NCBI GenBank assembly: GCA_001970955.1
Contig: MPUH01000038.1
Location: 1 to 64,000, forward strand
Direction: 5' to 3'
Length of the DNA: 64,000 nucleotides
Origin: Stentor coeruleus
Lineage: Eukaryota; Ciliophora; Heterotrichea; Heterotrichida; Stentoridae
The notes beneath the pieces were generated by a model. The model was not told where the DNA came from and searched no databases. It saw nothing but the letters and a program-made list of their open reading frames with translations. Positions 20,251 through 29,837 of this stretch are shown piece after piece; the first letter of the stretch is position 1; each line of letters begins with the position of its first letter. The position numbers and the translations under genes were made by a program.

Positions 20251-22956
20251 TTACGAATTTTTCGTGCTTTTTCTATACATCATCTTCTTATAAGTCTCAG
20301 CTGTCGGGAACACAAACGATTCTCTCAATGACTGCGGGCATAATCTTAGTAAATTCGGCATAACATCTTCAATAATCTGATGAACTTTACTAACACTCAC
20401 ACTCATATACAAATCTTTAATCTGATCTTTCTCATTCTTAAGATACTTCTTAGCACTACCAGCCGTAGCACAAACCCTAGCAAAAGCTTCAAGAAACTCA
20501 ACATAACTCATTTCAATATGTCTTTTCTTATGTAATTCATCAACCTGACACATCATAGCTAATGAAAAAGCCAAATCAATTTCCCTCGCTGTACATCTTT
20601 CATTCTCTAACCTCGCATCTCTACAAAAGTCTCTAAATTCTTCCATACACATAAAAACCTTTTGTCCAGGTAAAGTTTTCTTTCCTGAATACTTTTTATA
20701 AACTTGATCTAAGATGATTTTATGTGCTTTAAATACAAGATCAACATCTTCACAAAGATATTCTCCATTTCTCCAAATACTTGTATCATATGTTTTCATT
20801 ATAGGAATAAGATAATCAAGGAACATTTTTCTAGTAGCATCAAGGATATTCCCACAGATTTTATTCCTAACATATCTATCATTAGCGATTCTTACAAGGA
20901 TTTCTAAAAACTCATAACGAACAAGAGCATTTCCTGGATTATAAATTTGCCCTTTTTCTTTTGGAGTTATACAAGCATTCCAATTAACCCCGATATCACT
21001 TGGCCCAAAAAGATCATCTATAAGTTTACATTCATTTAAAAAATCAGTTAAGACATTTGAACCTATAGAAAATATTTCAGAACCTCCAAGGGATGAGAGG
21101 GTTTTATATGCATAATAAATGTTTTCATAATGCTCGTGGAGGAATTCTTTGATTTGGGATTGTTGTAAAGGGATTTTTATTAAACCTGGAAGTCGGGATA
21201 TGTTCCAGTCAAACTCAAAACAATCGGATAGAAGGGTTTGATCTATAAATCTGTAATCTTTAAATAAACTTATTGGGATACTCCATGGAATTCTTTCTAG
21301 TTCCTCTTCTGGAGGGATGTAGACCATGGATTTTATTCTCGGCTTTGCCTCGAAGATTTGTGAATAATGTTGAGGATCTTTTTCACTGTTGAGGGTATTA
21401 AAAATTACCATTTTTAAAGGAACTGTACACCCTTCCCAAAAAGTTACTTCGAATTCATAAGGGACTTTTTTACTCTCTGTCTTATACTCTTTAGAAACTG
21501 TCGCCTCAGAAAAATGACTGAAAAAAAATCTTATCTGTCCTTGAGGAACTGCGCGTGTAAGTGAAAAAGTATCTTTTTCATAAAACATCAGCTCGGGTTG
21601 GTAATTATCGCATTCCAAATGTAAAAACACAGGGTCTCCATGAGCGAATTTCATTTTCCATATAAAAGTGACTTCTTTCCATCCTTCACATATCCAACAA
21701 TTCATCCTAGAAGTTCTCATATGTTGTTGTGGTTCAATAATTCTTTTAAAAAAATGACCTTCTTCAGGTTTTCTATCAAGATCAACAATTAAAAAACCTT
21801 TAGAATCTACATAACATGAATTTCCTACAACATGAAGACCTAATAAAGTATGGTTATTTTCTAAGCCTTTCTGAAGTATTTCACATTCAGAAGGGCTTAT
21901 GTAATTATGTGATAAGTCTAAATGTTTTAGGTAAGTTTGTTTTGATAGATTTTCTGATATACGGTCCATGAAAGAGAAATCTTTACTACAACCGATTGAG
22001 TTCCATGATAAGTCAAGAGCTTTTAAGTATCTGTTATCGGTTAAGCCTTCAAAAATTAGAGCCGCTCCTTCACCTCTAATGCAGTTCCAGTGAAGGTCTA
22101 GTTTTTTTAAGGTGTCATTGCATCGGAGCATTTCTTTCAAAGCCTTGCAAGGGCCAATATTTAAATTATTCTTCGCCAAACTCAAAAAAGTTAAGCTATG
22201 ATTTATCCCCAAAGCACCTGCTAGCGCGACCACATTCCCAGCAGAAATTCTTGTATTTTCCAAATTCAAATGTTTCAAATAAGGTTTAGGGCTTCTAATT
22301 ATTGACAAAATACAATCAAAACTCCTTTCCCCTAATATATTATCATTCAAAGACAAATATCTCACTGGATGATTATCTAAATTAGACAATATCATATAAG
22401 CCCCTTTTTCTGATAGTCGATTTGACCTTAAATTCAAACTTTCAAGTGATTTAAAATGTTTTAACCCTTCAGAAAACGCATGAGCATATGAATCACCAAT
22501 ACTAAAAAAATGTAAATCTATAGCGTTTTCAAGACCATTATTATTGACCATACCAAAAGGTTTAGGATTCAAATTGTTTTTCTCTAAATCTTCAAGATAA
22601 GCAAGTTTTGGGGAACTTTCAAGTTTTTGGTACTTGTTTCGCTCAGTATATTTTGGAAGATTTTTGAAAGATTCAAAGAAATCTAAACGGCTTTGGGGAC
22701 TTGGAGAAGGGGAATGATATTTTTCTAAGGAAATAGTTTTTAAAGATTCGCCAAGAGGCGATAATTTGATTTTTGGGGATTTTATTTCGGGACGACTAGT
22801 GATACTGGATGGAGTAAAAGCTTGTTTTTTTAAACGCTTTTGAGAACGAGAGTACTTCTTTTTTATCAAAGGTAGATAACGTGTAGGCGAGGTTACACGT
22901 TCAGTTAAATCCCCTAAAATCAATGACGGGTTTGGTTCTAGGTTTGGCCCATTCAT
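20251..22956 (-). CDS. Leucine-rich-repeat (ribonuclease-inhibitor type) protein with C-terminal helical region
   Basis: 901 aa. Residues about 145-385 hold about eight RI-type LRRs (LESLNLRSNRLSEKGAYMIL; LTFLSLAKNNLNIGPCKALK; LKKLDLHWNCIRGEGAALIF; LKALDLSWNSIG; LKHLDLSHNYISPSECEIL). The N-terminal 140 residues are basic and Pro/Ser-rich. The middle (about 410-640) is a conserved-looking globular region with WICEGWKEVTFIWKMKF and FEVTFWEGC. The C-terminal 250 residues are helical, with EF-hand-like spacing but no clean Ca-binding loop (VFMCMEEFRDFCRDARLEN; MSYVEFLEAFARVCA). Similar LRR proteins occur in ciliary and cortical structures of ciliates; function not assignable. The start codon lies 26 bp from that of the divergent WDR7-like gene. 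Confidence 0.85.
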   Translation of the reverse strand: MNGPNLEPNPSLILGDLTERVTSPTRYLPLIKKKYSRSQKRLKKQAFTPSSITSRPEIKSPKIKLSPLGESLKTISLEKYHSPSPSPQSRLDFFESFKNLPKYTERNKYQKLESSPKLAYLEDLEKNNLNPKPFGMVNNNGLENAIDLHFFSIGDSYAHAFSEGLKHFKSLESLNLRSNRLSEKGAYMILSNLDNHPVRYLSLNDNILGERSFDCILSIIRSPKPYLKHLNLENTRISAGNVVALAGALGINHSLTFLSLAKNNLNIGPCKALKEMLRCNDTLKKLDLHWNCIRGEGAALIFEGLTDNRYLKALDLSWNSIGCSKDFSFMDRISENLSKQTYLKHLDLSHNYISPSECEILQKGLENNHTLLGLHVVGNSCYVDSKGFLIVDLDRKPEEGHFFKRIIEPQQHMRTSRMNCWICEGWKEVTFIWKMKFAHGDPVFLHLECDNYQPELMFYEKDTFSLTRAVPQGQIRFFFSHFSEATVSKEYKTESKKVPYEFEVTFWEGCTVPLKMVIFNTLNSEKDPQHYSQIFEAKPRIKSMVYIPPEEELERIPWSIPISLFKDYRFIDQTLLSDCFEFDWNISRLPGLIKIPLQQSQIKEFLHEHYENIYYAYKTLSSLGGSEIFSIGSNVLTDFLNECKLIDDLFGPSDIGVNWNACITPKEKGQIYNPGNALVRYEFLEILVRIANDRYVRNKICGNILDATRKMFLDYLIPIMKTYDTSIWRNGEYLCEDVDLVFKAHKIILDQVYKKYSGKKTLPGQKVFMCMEEFRDFCRDARLENERCTAREIDLAFSLAMMCQVDELHKKRHIEMSYVEFLEAFARVCATAGSAKKYLKNEKDQIKDLYMSVSVSKVHQIIEDVMPNLLRLCPQSLRESFVFPTAETYKKMMYRKSTKNS

Positions 22957-22982
22957 ATTTTACAAGTATATAAAATTCATAA
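22957..22982. promoter_or_regulatory. 26-bp shared divergent promoter / 5' spacer
   Basis: This is the whole space between the ATGs of the LRR gene (minus) and the WDR7-like gene (plus). It contains the TATA-like tatataaaatt. Both 5' UTRs must be only a few bases long, or the transcripts must start inside the opposite gene. Confidence 0.5.
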
Positions 22983-25900
22983 ATGGAAACCCCAATCGCC
23001 CTTCCTTTTGTATTTTGGAACAAAAGCAGCCCTGAGCCAGAACATAAAATCACATGCATACAACTAAATAATGAATATATTGTAACAGGCTGCGAAACAG
23101 GTGAACTTTGTATTTGGGAAAAGGTTGAAAAAAACTTTACCCCAAGAACCATCTGCACAATAGGTAAAGTTTCAAAATGCATGGACCTATCTTTTGCTAA
23201 TGGCCCTATTCCAGAACTTGTTGGCACTGAAATTTCTATAGTAAGTTTGCATTCTGATAATAAAATACGTGTTTGGGATATAAAAGATGGAAGATGTACA
23301 AGTAGTTCTTCATCATTACTTTTACCTAATTATAAATTCAATCATATTAATACTATTGGAGAAAGTTTTGATTATAAAAGTGAAATTACTGGTGTTAGTA
23401 AAGAAAATTGTAGACAAAAACAATTTGTTGTAGTGTTTGGAGAATGGTGTGAGATTTTACTTGTTGATTTATGGTCTATGGAAAAAATATCCTCTTTTTG
23501 TATGAGTGGGCCTGTAGTGAAAATTGTTAATCATAATTTTGAAAGCTTTTGGGCTATAGACTCAAAAGGTAGTTTAAGACAATTTTCTATTCCAGTTATT
23601 GAGAATTATTTTTTCGATATCAGCAGTTTACCAGAAATAATAAGTGAACCTAAAGTAGTTTATAATACAAAAGAAGAAGCACAAGACTTAGCAATTTCCT
23701 CAAACGAAGAATTTTTTGTTGTAAAAATCAAACATGGCTTAAGAGTTTACTTACGTGCTTGGATCTTAGATGGTATAAATGAATATGCGCATATAGAAGA
23801 ACCTGGAATTCTCAAAGTATTTTGTGGTTCAACAATAATCATAATCCTCAAAGATAACTTAATGACTTTAGATATGCACCTAGTATCAAAAAACTTTTCT
23901 GGACTTAAGAGAACTCTTTTCACTAGAAGTAATTCATTAGCATCAATAAAAGTCCATTCTTTAGACCATGAATTAAAAGTATCCTCAAGTAAAATCGACC
24001 CATCTTTCACAATAACTCAATCTTACAACGGTAACCTTTATGGTTTTAAAGATTCAAATCTTTACGAATACAACATAAAACAAGATTCTGGGCATAAAAT
24101 CCTCTGGAGTTTCAAAACCATGTCTTTTCACAATTTCGCTGATATGACAGTCCAGCATCTCCTCGAAGCTAATGAAACAATAACATGTTCCCTATCATAT
24201 TTAACCTCAGAATGGCCACTTTATATCATTGGCACATCAATTGGACGTATTTTTGTCTGTCCTTTTCACCCTTTACAATCAATTCAATGTTATAAACATC
24301 ATCAAGCTGCTATAAGTTGCATATATATAAAATCAGAAAAAATGGTCAGTTGCTGTAAAAACCATACAATGTGTCTTTGGGAATTAGAAACTGGGCTTTC
24401 ATTAATAGAACAAGATGATACACCTAATAGAGATAAATATAAACGTCGTTCAGTTCAGTTTAATTTCTCAGCAACAGCAAGTAAAAAAGAGCTCAAATGC
24501 CACACTCCTATAAAAACCCTAGAATTTTTCTTTGGGAGTATATCAAAAATCATTAGAGTTGAAGGTATCCGTGATGAAAAACTTTTTGAAAGCACAGATT
24601 TACTACTTGGCCAAAGTAAAGATTTTTCTATAATCCTTGTATCTTTAACCCTAGGACAAATATTAAGTTTCTTTGCCCCTATATCAGGGAATGTTAAAGA
24701 AGCTTATTTATTAAATACAATGGATTATTTATATGTCTTATCAGAAAATGAGCAACTTTATATATTCAATAATGAATCAAATAGTCTAGAAAGAATTATG
24801 GAAGGTAATGATATATATTTACTTATAAGAAAACCAATAAGAACCCGTAGTGCAACAGAAACATTTGGAGAAGTTGTTGAAGAAACTTCAGCTAAACAAC
24901 GAATTACAATGTTTAATCTAAGACAATTATTCCCATATTCAACAACAGCAGCTTTAAAAGTTTCAACAATTTCTATAGGAAATCTTCAAATCCCGATTTT
25001 ACTTATAAATGTTATGCAGATTGTTAAAAAAATGTCTAATGTTGAAAGACCTTCTATACAACTTGAATATTTATTAAGTTTATTAACTTGTTGGAGTTGT
25101 GGGTGTAAAGCTCATGAAAGTATGGTTGAAAGTATAAAAAATATAATGAAATTAGCTATGCCGGTGGTAAAAGCAAATATTGGGACTATTGGTGTTGATA
25201 ATGCTATGAGTTTTAGTTTACCAAGTGATAAAACTTCTTTTGAAATTTCGGCTTATACAACTGCTTTGGTTATGTCGGCTGGGTATAGTTTATTAGATGC
25301 ATTAGCGAAGTTTGTGAATTCAAAAGTTAAGAAAACTTCAAGAGTTGTTACTGCACATCTTATATCCCAGGCTCATGAAAATGATAACTTTCAAGTACCA
25401 TTTTTGCCTGTACTAGCATTACAAGCTTTATCAGGGGTGACTACTTCAAGGCATATTCTCCAAGACAATATTTCATTTCTTGACCTAAAACACAAGCAAA
25501 AATTCCTAAAAATAATTGGGGGTTTTATTGAAGAACAATGGTCTCTCTGGGAACATCTTCACAACAAAGGGACAAATAGAAGTTATGTCGGTTTAATGGA
25601 AGCTTTATGTGCAACTTTATTAGGTAATGCAGCAATAGAACTTAAACAAACTAAAAAAGAAACCACACCTTTAATACTAAATTCCTTAAGATGTATGCTC
25701 AAAACTGATATAGAAGGTTTTATAATATCAGCTGCTAATATATTAGGTAAAGGAATGAGATTTTGGTGTTTAGAATTGACTAAAGAACAAGTTAAAGATA
25801 TAGTAAAAGAGTTACTTTTATATGGATGTAAAGATGGACAAAAATATAAAAATGTTTTTTATAAGGCTATTATTAATATAGCCGTAAGCGATTTTTTAAG

Positions 25901-26594
25901 TTTTATCGATATNCTGTTTTATAAGGCTATTATTAATATAGCCGTAAGCGATTTTTTGAATTTTATTGAAATTTTAACACAAGAAATTGAAAATATGGAA
26001 ATCAACCCGAATTATCCTGCGGCTTGTGTTAAGGTTTTAGATATGTTTATTGAGAAAAAATATGAAGAAATTGTTTCGTTTTTACCTGCTGTGGTTGAGC
26101 TTATTGTCAGGACGTTAAATCCACATAATCCTATGTTAAGGAAAACAACTATGGATAAAGCTAGCCATACACTGAAAACTTTGATTTTAAGGCTTCCAAA
26201 TGTTGCATTTTGCCAGATTAAACAAAGGCTTGCTATTGGGACGATTGATAATTTGATTGTAATTTATGATCTTAAAACTGCAAGTCAGTGGAAAATACTT
26301 AAAGGGCATTCCGGACCTGTCTGTGCAGTAGAATTCGAAAAAAATGGGAATTTTCTTGCTTCTTATAGCGCAATTGACTGCACAGTAAAAATCTGGAAAC
26401 TTAAAACTGGGTTTATACAAGATCTTATTGGCAGCCATTCAGGACAAGCGATTAAATCTTTTCAGCTTGAAATCATGTCAACTTCTCAAAGCAATTATAA
26501 GAAGTTTTTAGATACAGTAAGATTAAGCTGGGCACAAGATGATAGAATATACTTGACAAGGGAAGATGCAAACAAATATCTAATAAAAGTTTAG
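22983..26594 (+). CDS. WDR7: WDR7 / rabconnectin-3 beta-like WD40 protein
   Basis: 1203 codons as assembled, about 1183 after collapsing a 60-bp duplication at the N (25913). N-terminal WD repeats: ITCIQLNNEYIVTGCETGELCIWEK, NKIRVWDIKDGRCTSS, FVVVFGEWCEILLVDL, then HHQAAISCIYIKS .. HTMCLWELETG. A long helical middle (MPVVKANIGTIGVD; LALQALSGVTTSRHIL) and a C-terminal WD pair (RLAIGTIDNLIVIYDLKTAS; LKGHSGPVCAVEFEKNG .. TVKIWK) follow the order of animal WDR7, in which the C-terminal repeats sit after an armadillo-like region. WDR7 and DMXL proteins regulate V-ATPase assembly and vesicle acidification. Orthology is judged by order and motif only. It shares a 26-bp spacer with the LRR gene. Confidence 0.75.
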   Translation: METPIALPFVFWNKSSPEPEHKITCIQLNNEYIVTGCETGELCIWEKVEKNFTPRTICTIGKVSKCMDLSFANGPIPELVGTEISIVSLHSDNKIRVWDIKDGRCTSSSSSLLLPNYKFNHINTIGESFDYKSEITGVSKENCRQKQFVVVFGEWCEILLVDLWSMEKISSFCMSGPVVKIVNHNFESFWAIDSKGSLRQFSIPVIENYFFDISSLPEIISEPKVVYNTKEEAQDLAISSNEEFFVVKIKHGLRVYLRAWILDGINEYAHIEEPGILKVFCGSTIIIILKDNLMTLDMHLVSKNFSGLKRTLFTRSNSLASIKVHSLDHELKVSSSKIDPSFTITQSYNGNLYGFKDSNLYEYNIKQDSGHKILWSFKTMSFHNFADMTVQHLLEANETITCSLSYLTSEWPLYIIGTSIGRIFVCPFHPLQSIQCYKHHQAAISCIYIKSEKMVSCCKNHTMCLWELETGLSLIEQDDTPNRDKYKRRSVQFNFSATASKKELKCHTPIKTLEFFFGSISKIIRVEGIRDEKLFESTDLLLGQSKDFSIILVSLTLGQILSFFAPISGNVKEAYLLNTMDYLYVLSENEQLYIFNNESNSLERIMEGNDIYLLIRKPIRTRSATETFGEVVEETSAKQRITMFNLRQLFPYSTTAALKVSTISIGNLQIPILLINVMQIVKKMSNVERPSIQLEYLLSLLTCWSCGCKAHESMVESIKNIMKLAMPVVKANIGTIGVDNAMSFSLPSDKTSFEISAYTTALVMSAGYSLLDALAKFVNSKVKKTSRVVTAHLISQAHENDNFQVPFLPVLALQALSGVTTSRHILQDNISFLDLKHKQKFLKIIGGFIEEQWSLWEHLHNKGTNRSYVGLMEALCATLLGNAAIELKQTKKETTPLILNSLRCMLKTDIEGFIISAANILGKGMRFWCLELTKEQVKDIVKELLLYGCKDGQKYKNVFYKAIINIAVSDFLSFIDXLFYKAIINIAVSDFLNFIEILTQEIENMEINPNYPAACVKVLDMFIEKKYEEIVSFLPAVVELIVRTLNPHNPMLRKTTMDKASHTLKTLILRLPNVAFCQIKQRLAIGTIDNLIVIYDLKTASQWKILKGHSGPVCAVEFEKNGNFLASYSAIDCTVKIWKLKTGFIQDLIGSHSGQAIKSFQLEIMSTSQSNYKKFLDTVRLSWAQDDRIYLTREDANKYLIKV
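25857..25972. repeat. About 56-bp duplication around N at 25913 (assembly join)
   Basis: FYKAIINIAVSDFL is encoded twice, once on each side of the N. The copies differ at several bases toward the end (aagttttatcgat against gaattttattgaa). The 60-nt period keeps the frame, so the protein appears to carry a 20-aa insertion that is probably artificial. Confidence 0.85.
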
Positions 26595-27079
26595 AAAATT
26601 ATGTTTACAAGTTTATGTAGGAATACGAGGATTTATTTAGGAAATAAGGATAAGATTTTAATATAAAAACATGATTTTTAACTTAAAAGTCTTTATGCAT
26701 TTCGATATGCAGAGACTTTTTGATTTAAATATGGACTGCTGTAAAATAAGTCTTTTGAAAACACCTTTTATCTAAACAAGATAAAACATGGAAAAATGTA
26801 TTCTGATAGGAAACATTATCATTTATTTTTGAGTTAAAGGATGATGATTATGTAAGCAAAATCCCAAAGACTGTTTGTGGAAAAAATTGTAATGAAGATC
26901 TTTTTATGATTTTCAAAGCTTTTTTAGGATTTTAAGGTAGGAGGAGAGGATTAAGTAGAGATGGAATTGAGTAACTTTTTTTTATGATAGAGAAAGTGAG
27001 ATTTAGGAGAAATTAAAGATGAATATAGAGAAAAAATTGTTAGATTTTAGAAATAAAATGACTGTTAGACTATAAATTA
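26595..27079. other. Intergenic, G-rich 3' flank
   Basis: The plus strand is G-rich and C-poor nearly up to the next start. No gene, repeat or RNA recognised. Confidence 0.5.
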
Positions 27080-27958
27080 ATGAGTTCGAACGTAAGTAGC
27101 ATCAGACTTTTAAATAACGAAGTCCCTGAACTTGACTTGGAGTCTATTGTTGAAATACATATGACTTTAGAGCAAATGAAGCCAGTGCCAAAAACTGCTA
27201 AGGTCTTCCACAAACAGTCTCCAAACATTGAAGACCAACTGTTAAAGAAACATTTAAAATCACAAGCTAAGTTATCTGAAAAAAGGATCAAGAAGAAATC
27301 TCAAGAATTAGAAAACATCACTCCAGTGCCAAGAATTAGTGCAAAGTCCACTCGACTAAGCCTTCCTCGATACAAGTCCGAAGTAAAAATGATGATCCAA
27401 AGCTCAAAAAAATCCGAGCCAGAAACCGAAGAAATTCAAATCCGTCCACAAGACTCAATCCCAGGCCCTGACCTTGGAACAATAAAACAATCTTTTTCTG
27501 CTCGAGGACTAATAACAAAAATATCAAATCCAACAGTAAACCCATTCAAACTTACTTTAATAGAAAAAACAAAATTCTTCTTACATAAAAAAATCTCTAG
27601 TGCAGAAAATGCTAAGAAAAAAAAAGCTGAAGAACTTCAAAAACAATGCACATTCAAACCTAAATTAGAAAAAAGTACACCTAAACATAAAAGGTCGGCT
27701 GAATCATTACCTGAATGTTTATTAACTGAAGGTGGGATAAAGGCTAATATAATGGTAAGACCTCCTGCACCTAATCCAAGAGTAAATCGTGAGAAGTCTT
27801 TGAATAATAATAATATGCAAAAAACAAGTTTGAAAGAAAACTATAATCAGATCTCACCAGCTAAAGGCATTTATGGCTTTAAAGAAGGAGTGAATTTGAA
27901 GCAGCTTATTGAGAAATCAAAGCCTTTAATCAAGTATAGTGTTGTCAAAAATTATTAG
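27080..27958 (+). CDS. Basic unknown protein with TFKPKL motif
   Basis: 292 aa, mostly disordered and Lys-rich. A helical part (LLKKHLKSQAKLSEKRIKKK) and KAEELQKQCTFKPKLEKSTP are visible; the CTFKPK(L/I) motif recurs in protist cytoskeletal and flagellar proteins. No enzymatic domain, signal or membrane helix. The 3' end lies 55 bp from the convergent gene at 28014. Function unknown. Confidence 0.75.
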   Translation: MSSNVSSIRLLNNEVPELDLESIVEIHMTLEQMKPVPKTAKVFHKQSPNIEDQLLKKHLKSQAKLSEKRIKKKSQELENITPVPRISAKSTRLSLPRYKSEVKMMIQSSKKSEPETEEIQIRPQDSIPGPDLGTIKQSFSARGLITKISNPTVNPFKLTLIEKTKFFLHKKISSAENAKKKKAEELQKQCTFKPKLEKSTPKHKRSAESLPECLLTEGGIKANIMVRPPAPNPRVNREKSLNNNNMQKTSLKENYNQISPAKGIYGFKEGVNLKQLIEKSKPLIKYSVVKNY

Positions 27959-28013
27959 TTTATTGGGTAAATAAATTTTGAAATATAGGGTTTGGATTAT
28001 AAGATATTGGGAA

Positions 28014-28754
28014 TTATGTGAATATCTTATTAGTATGTTTCTTCAATATTGGGCTTTTTCTAGCATCTTCATGAATTTCATATCCTCTATTAAACATTGA
28101 GCTTTGTCTATATTTAGCTATTGAAGTAACAGGCCTACTATCAATCTCACCGTATTTTACTACAGAGTTTCTAACATATTCTTCTTCTTTCTGGCCTTCT
28201 GTATCTCTAGTTTTACGTTTTGTATTAATAAATTCATTTACATTTTCAGAATCCCCTATGCTTTGTGGCTTGAACTTAATTTTCCTTTGCTTCATTTCGT
28301 TTTGAGCAGCTTCTTTCAATTGGGTTCTCTGGAGTTTAGGAAAAACAGTCTTTCTTTGCTGAACAATAAATGTCGGCACAGTCCAAACCCTTGATAATTC
28401 ATCGAAACTTGACTTCTGTTTAATCCTCAGAAGTTCGTTTAAATCAATAAACTGACTGATAACCCGATTTAAAAAGTCGAATTCTTTTTCATTAGATTGG
28501 ACAACATCAAGCAATTGTTGCTTTTCTTCTGTAAGTTCTTTAATTTTAGATAAGTATTTTTCCATCATTATACAATCTTGAACGCTTTCGGGTACTTGCG
28601 GTAAAGATGAGTGGCTTAGATGGGAATAAAAGTCTTTTTTCTGTTCTGCTTTGCTAGAATGAAAAGCAGAGCTGTAGCGGTTTTTCATAGACTTTTTAGA
28701 CTTTTCTTTGTTTTTCTGATCTTTGTCATCTAGTTTCTCTTTCGCATGAGACAT
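28014..28754 (-). CDS. Coiled-coil protein, 246 aa
   Basis: The N-terminus is very basic (KLDDKDQKNKEKSKKSMKNR). A coiled coil covers about residues 60-115 (MMEKYLSKIKELTEEKQQLL .. FDFLNRVISQFIDLNELL). The rest is basic and disordered, with several possible phosphosites. No recognised family. Convergent with the gene ending at 27958. Confidence 0.7.
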   Translation of the reverse strand: MSHAKEKLDDKDQKNKEKSKKSMKNRYSSAFHSSKAEQKKDFYSHLSHSSLPQVPESVQDCIMMEKYLSKIKELTEEKQQLLDVVQSNEKEFDFLNRVISQFIDLNELLRIKQKSSFDELSRVWTVPTFIVQQRKTVFPKLQRTQLKEAAQNEMKQRKIKFKPQSIGDSENVNEFINTKRKTRDTEGQKEEEYVRNSVVKYGEIDSRPVTSIAKYRQSSMFNRGYEIHEDARKSPILKKHTNKIFT

Positions 28755-28847
28755 TTATTCTTTTCATAATCTTTTCATAAAACCCTTCATTTTTTCTTTA
28801 TTTTTCAAACTTCATCCAAAAATCGTAGATTTTTGGCTTACTAAACT

Positions 28848-28938
28848 CAATAAAACTAAATAGAAACCAAATTGAATTGATAAACTTACATAAACTTCAA
28901 TAAAACTAAATAGAAACCAAATTGAATTGATAAACTTA
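28848..28938. repeat. 41-bp direct repeat, 50-bp period, no N between
   Basis: 28848-28888 and 28898-28938 carry the same text (caataaaactaaatagaaac and onward). The spacer lies between two genes. It may be a true tandem duplication or a collapsed assembly overlap. Confidence 0.7.
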
Positions 28939-28967
28939 ACTAATATGATTTAATAGTATTTATGAAA

Positions 28968-29837
28968 TTAAGCCGCAGCTGCAGGAGTTCTTCTAGCTTG
29001 ACCTGGTCTTGCATTATTTCTTCTCTGTGGTTGAGGATTAGCAGCAGGAGGCGCTGGAAGCGCCAAAGCATTATTTCTATTCTGCGTTCTAATCGATGGT
29101 ACAGTAGGTTGAATATCAGTTCTTCTCACAGGTTGATTCTCAGCTCTATAATTATTCGGTATATAATCTCCTCTTCTCCTATCATCAATTTTCCTCTCTT
29201 CCTGTATATACCTATCACCCATCCTTCCATATATATTCCCACTAGGTCCTGGAAGTGCATTTCCCCCAGCAATCTGCCCCCACCTTCTATCAAAATCCTG
29301 TGCATCTTCCATTCCCATATTTTTATACAAATCACTCTTCCTTTCATTATCCCCAATTTTTTCCTTAACCACTTTCCTCCCTTTATTCCCAATCATTCGT
29401 TCATGTCCATATTTTTCTAAACCTGTTCCCGAATGAGCATAAGCTTGTTTCCTTTCACCAATCATTCCTTCATATGGATCAACCATTCCTTTAGCTTCAC
29501 TTCTATATTTTTCTACAATAGGTTGACCATTTCTATCAAGTTTTGTACTCTGCATAATTGTTTGACTATAAAATTGTGAACCTCCTCCTCTTATCATAGG
29601 TGAATCAAAAACCTCAGGATTATGGAAATTACTAAAGATATTTCTTGAAAAATTTTCCATTCTTTCCATCATATGATTCATATGGCTAAATGGGTCACTA
29701 TTCATTATTATTGAAGGACTAAAAGCATCGAAAAAGTTCCCTGGGCTCATAAAATCATCATTTCGACGAGATATTTGATGATGCTCAGGTGGGTAGTTAC
29801 TTCGTGATCGCTTAGAATTTTCTCGAATCGCTAGCAT
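28968..29837 (-). CDS. Myeloid leukemia factor (MLF) family protein
   Basis: 289 aa. The conserved MLF core is clear: DPFSHMNHMMERMENFSRNI, then FYSQTIMQSTKLDRNGQPIVEK, RSEAKGMVDPYEGMIGERKQ, GLEKYGHERMIGNKGRKVVK and AQDFDRRWGQIAG. MLF proteins are small adaptors found in nuclei and cytoplasm of eukaryotes and linked in animals to protein aggregation and transcription control; the ciliate role is not known from this sequence. The C-terminal 60 residues are Asn/Pro/Ala-rich (LALPAPPAANPQPQRR .. RRTPAAAA), low complexity and unlike animal MLF. The gene is more GC-rich at its 3' end than its neighbours. Confidence 0.88.
   Translation of the reverse strand: MLAIRENSKRSRSNYPPEHHQISRRNDDFMSPGNFFDAFSPSIIMNSDPFSHMNHMMERMENFSRNIFSNFHNPEVFDSPMIRGGGSQFYSQTIMQSTKLDRNGQPIVEKYRSEAKGMVDPYEGMIGERKQAYAHSGTGLEKYGHERMIGNKGRKVVKEKIGDNERKSDLYKNMGMEDAQDFDRRWGQIAGGNALPGPSGNIYGRMGDRYIQEERKIDDRRRGDYIPNNYRAENQPVRRTDIQPTVPSIRTQNRNNALALPAPPAANPQPQRRNNARPGQARRTPAAAA

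Noticed and set aside
22901-23227. 108-codon minus ORF over the WDR7-like start
   Set aside because: Shadow of the WDR7-like gene in another frame.
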